From the NCBI GenBank assembly GCA_030447665.1, contig JAUJOJ010000019.1, positions 9,637-52,403 on the forward strand: a stretch of DNA of 42,767 bases, given 5' to 3'. Source of the DNA: Allosphingosinicella sp. Its GTDB lineage: Bacteria; Pseudomonadota; Alphaproteobacteria; Sphingomonadales; Sphingomonadaceae. The notes under the pieces were generated by a model. That model did no database searches, was not told the DNA's origin, and worked only from the letters and a program-made list of their open reading frames with translations. Position 1 is the stretch's first letter. Every line of letters begins with the position of its first letter. The position numbers were made by a program, and so were the translations under genes. Below, piece by piece: positions 11,299-19,218 of this stretch.

Positions 11299-12212
11299 AC
11301 CGAAACCGTAACAAGGAGATTTGGGGCAGGTTCTGGGAGACGCGGCGGCCCAGCCGCAGCACCGGCTGCAATGTCGGCGCTTTGGCCGAGATAAATGCGG
11401 TGCAACGGCGCGTCTGGGAGGCGTTTGCCCGCAGCTTGCAAAAGGGGGCCCGCGTGCTCGATCTCGGTACCGGCAATGGTGTCGTTCTCGTCCACATGGC
11501 TGCCGTTCGCCCTGACTTGGTGCTGGTCGGCGTCGATTCCGCTCCCAGTCTTCCACCCTCACCAAGAGGCACTTCGCTGAAACCCGGCGTGGCGATGGAG
11601 CGGCTTCCCTTCGCCGATGGCGCGTTCGCGGCGGCCACGAGCCAGTTCGGATTTGAATATGGCGAAACGGCCGCCGCATCGGTCGAACTCGCCCGCGCGC
11701 TTAACGCGGGAGGCGAGTTCCGATTCATCGTCCACCACTGCGACGGCCCGATTTTGGCCCACAATGCGCCGAGGCGAGAGGCCCTCCACTGGGCACTCGA
11801 CGAAAGCGGCTATTTGGCCAAAGCGCGAGCGCTGGCAGCGGCCCGTGCGAGCGCCTCGATCCCCACCCCGGCCGTCTTCCGCGAGGCTCCTTCGGAAGCA
11901 CGTCGGCTGTTTTCGACCGAACCCGTCGCAGCGGAATTCCTGGCTGCGATCCTGGAGACGCTGGAACGAAGCCGGAGCCGGCCTCCCGCGGAAGCGCTGG
12001 AGGTGCTGAAGGCCCTCGAAGACAAGGCGAAAAACGAAATAGGGCGGATCGACTCGCTCGCCGGGGCCGCCTGCGACGGCGAGGGAATCGAGCTCATCGT
12101 GAACCGGCTGCGCGCCGCCGGGCTTGAGGTCGAGGCGCCGGCCGAGCTCAGCGGCGAAAAAGCGGCGCGGCCCATCGCCTGGCTGGTCAGCGGGGGAAAG
12201 CCTACGAAGTGA
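11295..12212 (+). CDS. Class I SAM-dependent methyltransferase
   Basis: A 305-residue protein with the SAM-binding motif I 'VLDLGTGNG' at residues 54-62 and an acidic position after the second strand ('LVGVDSAPS'). 'MERLPFADGAFAAATSQFGF' fits the motif IV region of small-molecule or peptide class I methyltransferases. The C-terminal 150 residues are helical and not assigned to a known substrate-recognition domain. Its ATG at 11295 overlaps the stop of the TPR-2OG oxygenase by four bases. Such coupling implies the two act on the same substrate or in the same complex, for example hydroxylation followed by methylation. That is inference only. The gene is convergent with the oxygenase at 12307-12999. 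Confidence 0.88.
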   Translation: MNRNRNKEIWGRFWETRRPSRSTGCNVGALAEINAVQRRVWEAFARSLQKGARVLDLGTGNGVVLVHMAAVRPDLVLVGVDSAPSLPPSPRGTSLKPGVAMERLPFADGAFAAATSQFGFEYGETAAASVELARALNAGGEFRFIVHHCDGPILAHNAPRREALHWALDESGYLAKARALAAARASASIPTPAVFREAPSEARRLFSTEPVAAEFLAAILETLERSRSRPPAEALEVLKALEDKAKNEIGRIDSLAGAACDGEGIELIVNRLRAAGLEVEAPAELSGEKAARPIAWLVSGGKPTK

Positions 12213-12306
12213 AAGCGCTTTCCCCACTGCACCATCTCGTTACACCGAATTTGCTGCACGGGTTCAGCATTCTCATTGCGAGAAGATAGCTAGACCTGCA
12301 ACGGTT

Positions 12307-12999
12307 TCAGCGCCACGGTTCACCTCGAGGCGGCTCCGGTGCTCTGACCGGAAGGGCGGACAGGTTGATGGCGATCGAGATGCGGCGCTTGTCGCCGCTG
12401 TAGGGCTTTACGGCGTGCATCAGCCAGGATGGGAACATGACGATCCGACCTTCCTTCGGCCGCATCTTCGCCTCGCTGTTGTAGATTTGTCCGTCGGGTC
12501 GGCGATAGCGGAGATCCGGCGCCGCCATCGTAGCTGCAGGCGCGCGCGGATCGAGCAGGACGAGTTCGCCACCGGCCGGCTCATCCTGCCTCTGATAACC
12601 GTCCGCGACATAATAAACAGCAGACCAGATGCAGCCTGAATGATAATGGAAGGTGTTGGACGCGCCGCTTTCATTCACATTGGCCCACATTTCCGGATAC
12701 CAGACGAAGCGCGGCTCGCCGGCGCCCCTTATGTCGTGCGTGAACCGGTCGGCGAGCGCTACGACATGCTCGACCAGCGATAGGGCGTAGGGGCCGCCCC
12801 AATCGGCCATGTCGGTCGTGGAATGCCAGCCACCGACGTTGGAGACATTCACGCCTCGGCTTTCCGAGCGCTTGGCGAGAATGACTTCGGCGAAGGAGGC
12901 GTTGGCGGCCTCAGCCTGCGGAAACATGTCGATGATGACTGGGGTCTCGAACAGGCTTGCCACCTGCGCCCTTGCGGCCGGTCCACGCGTGTCGGTCAT
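12307..12999 (-). CDS. Putative 2OG-Fe(II) oxygenase, TIGR02466-like
   Basis: A 230-residue stand-alone oxygenase. 'MWANVNESGASNTFHYH' with H118 and H120, then 'AVYYVADG', and 'MFPSWLMHAV' with H195 followed by 'KRRISIAINL' reproduce the layout of the TIGR02466/PF13759 family. Like the TPR fusion at 9523-11298, it has H-x-H in place of H-x-D. The start is ATG 12999 rather than an earlier in-frame codon because it overlaps the stop of the upstream small membrane gene as ATGA. The two are therefore a coupled pair, 3' of TonB receptor B and beyond its terminator. Substrate and localisation are unknown, and no signal peptide is visible. Confidence 0.88.
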   Translation of the reverse strand: MTDTRGPAARAQVASLFETPVIIDMFPQAEAANASFAEVILAKRSESRGVNVSNVGGWHSTTDMADWGGPYALSLVEHVVALADRFTHDIRGAGEPRFVWYPEMWANVNESGASNTFHYHSGCIWSAVYYVADGYQRQDEPAGGELVLLDPRAPAATMAAPDLRYRRPDGQIYNSEAKMRPKEGRIVMFPSWLMHAVKPYSGDKRRISIAINLSALPVRAPEPPRGEPWR

Positions 13000-13250
13000 C
13001 GATAGAGTGCCTTCACTTCGGGCAGCTCCTTGCCTTCGATCCATTCGAAGGCGCCGCCGGTGGAAACAAAGGTGAAGACCAGGGCCGCAACCGGCCAGTC
13101 GAGCGACGGCACGAACCAGCGCATCTGCGCTATCCGGCCGCGGCCACCTGCGAACCAGCCCAAGAGGATACCACTAACGCTGCCGTGAAAAGCAGCGGTA
13201 GCAAGCGGCGGCAGCGCTCCCGAGGTGCGCAGGATGCGCGCAGTCTTCAT
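12996..13250 (-). CDS. Small membrane protein coupled to the 2OG oxygenase
   Basis: An 84-residue protein with two hydrophobic stretches, about 18-36 ('ATAAFHGSVSGILLGWF') and about 52-67 ('WPVAALVFTFVSTGGAF'), and a charged C-terminus. I do not recognise the family. ATG 13250 is preceded by GGGGAGA at good spacing, and the TGA stop overlaps the start of the oxygenase (ATGA). A short in-frame stretch just upstream (about 26 codons from a GTG near 13330, ending 'AFGKVLGRRR') also ends in an ATGA overlap with this gene, so a third, tiny cistron or a decayed gene end may lie there. It could be a membrane anchor or substrate partner for the oxygenase, but that is inference. Confidence 0.6.
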   Translation of the reverse strand: MKTARILRTSGALPPLATAAFHGSVSGILLGWFAGGRGRIAQMRWFVPSLDWPVAALVFTFVSTGGAFEWIEGKELPEVKALYR

Positions 13251-13364
13251 CGCCGTCTCCCCAGCACCTTCCCGAAAGCTTCCACCGCCGCCCGCGGGCC
13301 TTTCGGATTTTCCCAGACCGCGCTCACGACGGCATGGGCTTAAGCCGCTCGTATCTTTCCGTAC

Positions 13365-13394
13365 AAAAAGGAGCGGCGGATCGCTCCGCCGCCC
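13365..13394 (-). terminator. Rho-independent terminator after TonB receptor B
   Basis: On the minus strand GCGGCGGA / TCCGCCGC (loop GCGA) is followed by TCCTTTTTG. It lies just beyond the receptor stop and limits read-through into the small membrane protein and oxygenase pair. Confidence 0.85.
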
Positions 13395-13419
13395 CTATGT
13401 GTCGCATGCCCCCTGTCGG

Positions 13420-16395
13420 TTAGAAGCGAGTCCGCACCGACACGAAGAACCTCCGCCCGAACGGGTCGTAGAAGCTCGGATAGGTATTGTTCTGCTCGTC
13501 CGCGGCATCGCCGGGAACCGGGGGATCCCGATCGAAGATATTTTCGGCACCGAGCGTCATCTCGAGGTTGTCGTTGATGTCGAAGTTCACCGACGCATCG
13601 AAGATGTGATAATCGTCGATGAAGCTGCTCGGACGGTCGATCGCGGTGAAGCTGCGCTCTACGTTCCGGACACGATTCGGGAAGGTAACCTGCCGGGCGT
13701 CGAAGGCCTGCGAAAAGTAACGATGCTGGAACGTCAGGCCGACTTGGCCGGCGGTTAGCGAAACCGAGTTGTTGATGCGCCACTTCGGCGTCGGATTGCC
13801 GCAACGAACGCCGAAGAGTTCGAGGCAGTTCACGACGTCCGCCACCGGACTGGCCAAATTCTGGTTCTTGATCGTCCTGGTGCCTCTGCTGATGAGCGCG
13901 ATCGCCGTGTCCTCGTCGGTAAACAGCCTGAACGGCAAGGTCGTGCGGTAGTCGACCTGGTAATCGACGCCTTCGAACTTCAGCGAGGCGATATTCGCGT
14001 TGGTGCCCCGAACGAAGTCGATTGTGCCGTTGGGGCGACGGACGATGGCCTGACAGAAGGGACTGCTCGGGTCACCGCCCTGAAGTGTCAAGCAGGTGTT
14101 GATGATGTTCGCGGTACCGCCTCCAAACGTCGCGATCGCGTTGTCGATCGTGATGTTGTAATAATCGACCGTCGCGTTGAAGCCGCGGAAGAAGGTGGGC
14201 GAGAAGACCACACCGGCGGTGTAAGTATCGGATTCTTCTTCATCGAGATCCGGATTGCCGCCGATCAGGGTTTCGACCTGGGTGCCTCCCGGAGGCGTGA
14301 AGTTGAACACCGCTCCCGCCGAGACGCCGCTGCGAATACAGGCCTGACGAAGTGCTTCGGTACGTCCGCTCGTGGGCTGCTGATTTGAGCAGGGATCGAC
14401 GGCGGCCGGGAAGTTGTTGCCCTGGCCCGCGAAGAGTTCGCCGACATTGGGGGCGCGGATCGCCTTCTGATACTGGGCGCGGAAGCGGATATCCCGAATT
14501 GGAGCGAACTCGGCACCGCCTGCGTAAGTGGTGACGCCACCGACCGTCGAATAGTCGGAATAGCGGACAGCCCCTGTGACCCGGAGGTCATGGATGAACG
14601 ACAAGCCCCCGACGATCGGAACGCTGAGTTCCGCGAAAACCTCCTTGACATCGAACCCGCCCCTGGTGGGGCTTGTGCGGTTGAAGCCGAGAACCTGGTT
14701 CTGCAGCGCCTCGTCCGGCTCGAAGCTGCCCCGAACGGCGCGATACTCCGCGCCGACCGAGATGCCGACCCGCTCCTCGCTGAAGAGGTTGAAGGGTAGC
14801 AGCCCACCGAGATTGACCCCGGCGACCTCTTCCTTCACGATCGTCTGGCTCTGAGCCTGGAGGTCGATGAAGGCCGCGGCTTCCGGGCTGACGTTGTTGG
14901 GGCCGAAAATATTGGCCGGCACACAGCCGCCAGCCGGATTGATGCAGACGATGTTTCCGGAAGCGTCTCTCCTGGCGAGCAATGCCTGCTGGAAGCGATC
15001 CCGGGAAACGTCGCCTTGAAGGAGCTGGTCTCGGATGGTGCGGCCATATTGATAGAAGGCCTCATAGTTCAGGTTGGTTCCGAGGTCGCCTCTGAGCCCC
15101 ACCTGCGCCTGGAATGAGTACGCCTCCTGCGGGTTCCGGCGTGGCCCGGTCTCCAGCGAACGGCGGCCTATGAATGTGTTGACGATACCGTTCCGATCGG
15201 TGTCCAGCGGCGCAAGCCGGGCGCGGAGATCCGGAGAGATGAACGGGTTGTCGAGATTGAAATCGAAACTGTCGAAGATCGGCGTCGGCGCCAGCTGTTG
15301 CGGAACCTGGTTCCAGGCGAAGGAGAAGCGGCCGAAGGGGACGATGGCCGGGGTGATCTCAAATTGCGCGACGGCCGTGCTGATCCACCGCTCCTGCGGG
15401 AGCTGGAGATAATTGGGCGGCGCGAAGTTGTAGAGATCGTCCGGGTTGACGAACGGACTCGTCGTCCCGTTCGGTTCGATCTTCCGCCCGATGTCGAAGA
15501 AGAGCGTTCCGGGGATGCCCGACGAACCGCCCTGAACAAAGCAGGGGACGCGGGGAAGCCCCGCTCCCGGCCTCTGACGCTGTCCGAACTCGAACTTGTT
15601 CAACGTGCCCGGAATACACCCCCCCGCGCTTCCCGCCGCGTTCGGAACGGAGTCGAGCAGCACCACGCGCGAAAATTCACGGTCACTGGCAAATGCGGCT
15701 TCGCGGTCGGTATAGCCGACGAACAGGGCGGCGTTGCCGCGGCCGTCCGCGAAATTCCCGCCGACGGTGAGGCTGGTTGTGAAGATCGAAGCATCACCCC
15801 TTTCGGTGATGCGATAGAAGCTGTTCAGCTCGACGCCGGAAAAGTCGTCCCTCAGGATGAAGTTCACGACACCCGCGAGCGCGTCCGAGCCGTAAACGGC
15901 CGAGGCGCCGCCGGTAACGACCTCTACCCGCTCCACCAGCGGCGTCGGGATGTTGTTGAGGTCGATGAGGCCGCCGAGCGTCGATGGAACGAACCGCTTG
16001 CCGTCGACGAGCACTAGTGTGCGGGTCGGACCGGCGTTGCGGAGGTCTACGACGGCCAGGCCGTTGCCCGGGTTATTCGATGCGCCGGTGGTGAAGGGAG
16101 TGAACTGCGGCAGCTCGTTCAGGAAATTTTCCACGTTCGCGACTTCACCGCTGACGCCGATTTCAGCGGCAGTGGCAACGGCCACAGGGCTCGATGCGGT
16201 GAGGTCGGTGCGGCGGATGCGCGAACCGGTGACGACAATTGCCTCCCCCTCGTCGAGCGGGCTGGCGTCGCCTTCGGCTGGGGCGTCGGCCGCCTCCTGC
16301 GCCGGATTTTCCTGAGCGAAGGCGGGCGACGCGTATAAAGCGGCCCCGATAAACAGCGTGGACGCCATCAGGTGCTGACGAAAACCGGTTCGCAT
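13420..16395 (-). CDS. TonB-dependent outer-membrane receptor B
   Basis: A 991-residue receptor of the same class as receptor A. The signal peptide 'MRTGFRQHLMASTLFIGAAL' continues to likely cleavage after 'SPAFA' (residue 27), 'EAIVVTG' at 51-57 is TonB-box-like, and the plug ('TLGGLIDLNNIPTPLVERVE', 'TGGASAVYGSDALAGVVNF') occupies about 60-190. The barrel ends 'FVSVRTRF'. Cysteine pairs recur in loop regions ('CINPAGGCVPANIFG', 'NCLELFGVRC'). ATG 16395 has AAGGGGA upstream, the same ribosome-binding site as receptor A. It is the receptor of unit B and is flanked by oxygenase genes on both sides. The ligand is not deducible. Confidence 0.95.
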   Translation of the reverse strand: MRTGFRQHLMASTLFIGAALYASPAFAQENPAQEAADAPAEGDASPLDEGEAIVVTGSRIRRTDLTASSPVAVATAAEIGVSGEVANVENFLNELPQFTPFTTGASNNPGNGLAVVDLRNAGPTRTLVLVDGKRFVPSTLGGLIDLNNIPTPLVERVEVVTGGASAVYGSDALAGVVNFILRDDFSGVELNSFYRITERGDASIFTTSLTVGGNFADGRGNAALFVGYTDREAAFASDREFSRVVLLDSVPNAAGSAGGCIPGTLNKFEFGQRQRPGAGLPRVPCFVQGGSSGIPGTLFFDIGRKIEPNGTTSPFVNPDDLYNFAPPNYLQLPQERWISTAVAQFEITPAIVPFGRFSFAWNQVPQQLAPTPIFDSFDFNLDNPFISPDLRARLAPLDTDRNGIVNTFIGRRSLETGPRRNPQEAYSFQAQVGLRGDLGTNLNYEAFYQYGRTIRDQLLQGDVSRDRFQQALLARRDASGNIVCINPAGGCVPANIFGPNNVSPEAAAFIDLQAQSQTIVKEEVAGVNLGGLLPFNLFSEERVGISVGAEYRAVRGSFEPDEALQNQVLGFNRTSPTRGGFDVKEVFAELSVPIVGGLSFIHDLRVTGAVRYSDYSTVGGVTTYAGGAEFAPIRDIRFRAQYQKAIRAPNVGELFAGQGNNFPAAVDPCSNQQPTSGRTEALRQACIRSGVSAGAVFNFTPPGGTQVETLIGGNPDLDEEESDTYTAGVVFSPTFFRGFNATVDYYNITIDNAIATFGGGTANIINTCLTLQGGDPSSPFCQAIVRRPNGTIDFVRGTNANIASLKFEGVDYQVDYRTTLPFRLFTDEDTAIALISRGTRTIKNQNLASPVADVVNCLELFGVRCGNPTPKWRINNSVSLTAGQVGLTFQHRYFSQAFDARQVTFPNRVRNVERSFTAIDRPSSFIDDYHIFDASVNFDINDNLEMTLGAENIFDRDPPVPGDAADEQNNTYPSFYDPFGRRFFVSVRTRF

Positions 16396-16728
16396 TGTTT
16401 GTCCCCTTACCGATGGCGGAGAGCCGCCAAATTTAGCTTGCCGGCAGGGTCCTCTTTGCGGGACTTGGCCAGGCTCGATGATGCAGCGAAACGGCTAAGC
16501 TGGCCGCTTTCGCTCATCTGGATAGGACAGCTGCGCGACCCAACGCAATCAGCACCGTTGCGGAGGGGGAACTTCCCATCAAAGTGTAGCAAAAAGATCA
16601 CAAGTTGATTTTGGCGGAGTCAGGCAGCGTCCATCGTTCCGAGCTGTTGCAACTCCGCCTAGGCGGAGCCTGGACGCATTGCCTTAAGCGCCCTGGACGG
16701 CTTAGGGTCCAGACCAAGGAGCGTGCGC
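16396..16728. promoter_or_regulatory. Divergent intergenic region with a perfect 16-base palindrome
   Basis: This 333-base gap separates divergent receptor B and the P4H-like gene and must hold both promoters. A perfect palindrome, CTCCGCCTAGGCGGAG, lies at 16653-16668 and is a candidate operator. An AT-richer patch at 16585-16615 contains TGCTACACT on the minus strand, which resembles an extended -10 element for the receptor. No convincing -35 was found and no further gene is visible. The P4H-like gene has AAGGAG at 16716-16721. Confidence 0.4.
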
Positions 16729-17685
16729 ATGAGCGTCATGGAACAAGCTGAGAGGCTTGCCCGGGCAGGAAGGCAGCTGGAAGCCGTCGCAGCTGTCAAA
16801 CTCGCCGCAGAGCAAGGCGAGAGCGAGGCCTTGCTCATCGTGGCGAAGTGGAGGCTTTTCGGACTTCACGGCAATCAGGAGCTCGCACTTGCCCATGAGC
16901 TGCTCGGCAGGTCCGCCGAAGCCGGCAACGCCGAAGCTGCCCGGCTGAGGGCGGTTCTGGTCGCGAATGGCACAGGCTGCACGAGCGATCCTGACCGAGC
17001 GAAGACCCTCCTCGAAGCGCTGCGGGATAAGGATGCTCTTGCTGCACACCAGCTCGATGTTCTGGCGAACATGACCGCTCTCGACAGCGTCTCTCAGCGT
17101 CCCGTAGAGGTCGCTCGCGAAGACCCGCACATCCGTATCGTGCGTGGACTATTGCTTGGGCCGGAGTGCGCCTACATCACGGCACTCGCCAAGCCCGCGC
17201 TTCAGCCCTCCTTCGTCTTGGATCCCCGCACGGGCAGGAGCGCACCGCATCCGATCCGCACGTCGACGGGCATGAACTTCGGGCCGACGCAGGAAGACCT
17301 AGTCATCCATGCGATCAACCGCCGGATCGCAGCCGTAACCGGCACGGACGTGTTTTGCGGCGAGCCACTGCATGTGCTCAGATATTCGCCGGGCCAGGAA
17401 TACAAGCCTCATGTCGACGCCCTGCCCGGGGTAGCCAATCAGCGCGCCTGGACGGTGCTTATCTACCTCAACGAGGACTATTCGGGAGGAGAAACCCGCT
17501 TCACCGAACTAGGCCTGACTGTGCGGGGGAAGCGCGGGGATGCGCTCGTTTTCTGCAACATTCTGCCGGACGGCCGAAGCGACGGCCGCACGCGCCATGC
17601 AGGCCTCCCCGTCACTTCGGGGGTGAAGTGGCTCGCCAGCCGTTGGATCCGTGGCGCGCCCTACAGCCCCTGGCAGCCAGGATAG
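16729..17685 (+). CDS. Prolyl-4-hydroxylase-type 2OG-Fe(II) oxygenase with Sel1-like N-terminus
   Basis: A 318-residue protein. Residues 1 to about 110 are helical Sel1/TPR-like repeats ('AAEQGESEALLIVAKWRLFG', 'GRSAEAGNAEAARL'). About 135-312 is a P4Hc-type double-stranded beta-helix domain with canonical ligands H228 and D230 ('YKPHVDA') and H290 ('TRHAG'), and with K300 ('GVKWLASRW') to bind 2-oxoglutarate. Enzymes of this fold hydroxylate prolines or other residues in proteins and peptides. The start is ATG 16729, seven bases after AAGGAG, rather than the in-frame GTG six bases earlier. It diverges from TonB receptor B and is convergent with the next oxygenase (stops eight bases apart). 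A repeat domain fused to an oxygenase recurs in the TPR-2OG gene of the same unit. Confidence 0.9.
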   Translation: MSVMEQAERLARAGRQLEAVAAVKLAAEQGESEALLIVAKWRLFGLHGNQELALAHELLGRSAEAGNAEAARLRAVLVANGTGCTSDPDRAKTLLEALRDKDALAAHQLDVLANMTALDSVSQRPVEVAREDPHIRIVRGLLLGPECAYITALAKPALQPSFVLDPRTGRSAPHPIRTSTGMNFGPTQEDLVIHAINRRIAAVTGTDVFCGEPLHVLRYSPGQEYKPHVDALPGVANQRAWTVLIYLNEDYSGGETRFTELGLTVRGKRGDALVFCNILPDGRSDGRTRHAGLPVTSGVKWLASRWIRGAPYSPWQPG

Positions 17686-17693
17686 GGACGCTC

Positions 17694-18431
17694 TCAGCGA
17701 TCGCGGAACCAGCCGCTTATTGCAAACCTGCCGACCGGTGCGAAGGGCGGCACGTAGGTTACGTTGTGCTTCTGCGGAACGCGAAACAGGTTCAGCGCAT
17801 TGAAGCGCGGCTTGAACCCCGCGACAACATCTCCGTCCTCGTCATAGAACATCAGATAGCCGCCCCAGTCGGGCCGCCAGTCCTCCGCGCAGAAGTTCAG
17901 GACATATGCGATGCGCCACCCTTCCGCCACGTGACTGTCGTCGTGGAGCGCGAGAAACTGATTGGGCGCATAAAGTGTCGCCTGCGCGTCGGCCTTGATC
18001 AGCTCAGGGATGCCGGTGACCTCACGCACCAGGTCCAGGAAAGGCTGGTCGTTGACATGCTCGATCAGCAGATCGTGCGGGCTTCCCTCCGACCAGTTCT
18101 GGAGATAGGCATCGAGCATTGGATAGTGCGCGTAGACAAATCCATAGTCGCGCCCGCGCATGGCAGCAGTCACCTCTGCCCCAATCCTCTCTTTCTCGGC
18201 ATGGTGAAGCGCAGAGAGCTGCTCCCACCGCAGGCGTTGGGGGCCATCGCCAGCCCCCTTCCAGGCAAGACCCCATGGCGTCTGCGTCGCCAGGATCGCG
18301 TAGATTGCCCGTGCAGCCTCGGGGGTCAGGAATTCTCGGATCTGCAGCCGGTTCTCGGCAACGAAGCGACGTTTCAAGCGGTGCCGGTCGAGCGCCGGGT
18401 TGATTTGGAAAATTGGAATCGCACTGCTCAC
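17694..18431 (-). CDS. 2OG-Fe(II) oxygenase, OFD1/TPA1-like
   Basis: A 245-residue oxygenase. Candidate ligands are H163 and D165 in 'LALHDDSH' and H222 in 'QKHNVTYVPP', with R235 in 'PVGRFAISGWF' as the 2-oxoglutarate anchor. 'WRPDWGGYLMFYD' is the strand typical of the OFD1/TPA1-like prolyl dihydroxylase group, which acts on ribosomal protein S12 in eukaryotes. Bacterial substrates are mostly unknown. No signal peptide is visible. It is convergent with the P4H-like gene and diverges from the secreted 'RLACYD' gene at 18579. The presence of both a P4H-like and an OFD1-like enzyme beside a TonB receptor is unusual. Confidence 0.88.
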   Translation of the reverse strand: MSSAIPIFQINPALDRHRLKRRFVAENRLQIREFLTPEAARAIYAILATQTPWGLAWKGAGDGPQRLRWEQLSALHHAEKERIGAEVTAAMRGRDYGFVYAHYPMLDAYLQNWSEGSPHDLLIEHVNDQPFLDLVREVTGIPELIKADAQATLYAPNQFLALHDDSHVAEGWRIAYVLNFCAEDWRPDWGGYLMFYDEDGDVVAGFKPRFNALNLFRVPQKHNVTYVPPFAPVGRFAISGWFRDR

Positions 18432-18578
18432 GGCCTCGGCTCGCTTGACGGACGCTCGCTTGCTCTATGGCCGTGGCCGCCAAGTCATGCAATCGTCCGG
18501 TAAGATCCAGAGGCTTGCCATCACCGTCCCGCGGCCTCTACCCTCTTAATATGCTATGGTAGGCTGGAGGGGATGTTC

Positions 18579-19100
18579 ATGCGCGCAATCTTTCTTGTTG
18601 CCGCCGTGGCGGCGCTGGCAGCGCCGGCCTCGGCTAAGGACGTCAAGGAATCCAGGCCGGAGGCGCTGAAGCGGCTGAGCGACTGCCGCTCTATCACGGA
18701 TCAGATGGCGCGCCTCGCCTGCTATGACCGCGAGGTCGCCGCAGTCGATGCCGCCGAAGCTCGCAAGGATCTGGTGGTCGTCGATCGTGAGCAGCTGCGC
18801 AAGACCCGACGGACCTTGTTCGGCCTGACGCTTCCCGATCTTTCGATCTTTGGGGACGATTCTCCCGACGATGAGGGCATGTCTCATATCGAAGGCCGAA
18901 TCAGGAGGCTCGCCCAGAACGCGTACGGCAAGTGGATCTTCGAGCTTGAAGACGGCGCCCGGTGGATCCAGACCGACACGCGCGCGCTCTCGATCACGCC
19001 TCAACCCGGCCAGCCTATCGTTATCCGAAAGGCCGCGATGGGATCCTATCTGGCCAACGTGAACAAGCAAAACGCGATCCGGATGAAGCGCGCCCGCTGA
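18579..19100 (+). CDS. Secreted 'RLACYD' protein of unknown function (unit B copy)
   Basis: A 173-residue protein with a signal peptide ('MRAIFLVAAVAALAAPASA'). It then has 'DCRSITDQMARLACYDREV', a motif with two cysteines also seen in other exported proteins, and a C-terminal half rich in short strands ('GKWIFELEDGARWIQTDT', 'KAAMGSYLANV'). Function is unknown. Two ATGs are possible. GGAGGGG directly abuts the first (18573) but sits six bases before the second (18579), so the second is chosen. A decayed paralogue lies at 8072-8593 in the same relative position of unit A, which is one of the anchors for the duplication. Its stop is only three bases from the stop of the M23 remnant on the other strand. 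Confidence 0.8.
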   Translation: MRAIFLVAAVAALAAPASAKDVKESRPEALKRLSDCRSITDQMARLACYDREVAAVDAAEARKDLVVVDREQLRKTRRTLFGLTLPDLSIFGDDSPDDEGMSHIEGRIRRLAQNAYGKWIFELEDGARWIQTDTRALSITPQPGQPIVIRKAAMGSYLANVNKQNAIRMKRAR

Positions 19101-19103
19101 ATC

Positions 19104-19218
19104 TTAGTCGATCGGCCCCGCGACCCGCTGCGGGTCGATGCGCGCATTCCGCCACTTCATGCTCCAGTGGAGGTGCAGCCCGGTCGCGTGCCCGGTCGCG
19201 CGGCCACTCGTAAGAACC
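19104..19218 (-). pseudogene. C-terminal scrap of an M23 (LytM) peptidase
   Basis: The last 37 or so codons read 'TSGRATGHATGLHLHWSMKW' and then 'RNARIDPQRVAGPID' before a TAA at 19104-19106. The H-L-H-W segment is the zinc-site signature near the end of M23 peptidases, and such a peptidase is the usual next gene after xseA-DUF2093 in related genomes. Everything upstream is gone, and the scrap begins directly at the DUF2093 stop. A deletion has therefore removed most of the gene while leaving its natural end. Confidence 0.8.

Noticed and set aside
17166..18503. A 445-codon plus-strand open frame spanning the P4H-like and OFD1-like genes
   Set aside because: It overlaps two genes with complete catalytic motifs in other frames and shows no domain of its own.
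3351..19218. Mobile genetic element carrying the receptor-oxygenase block
   Set aside because: No transposase, integrase, tRNA target or terminal inverted repeat was found. The structure is better explained by tandem duplication between clpB and xseA.
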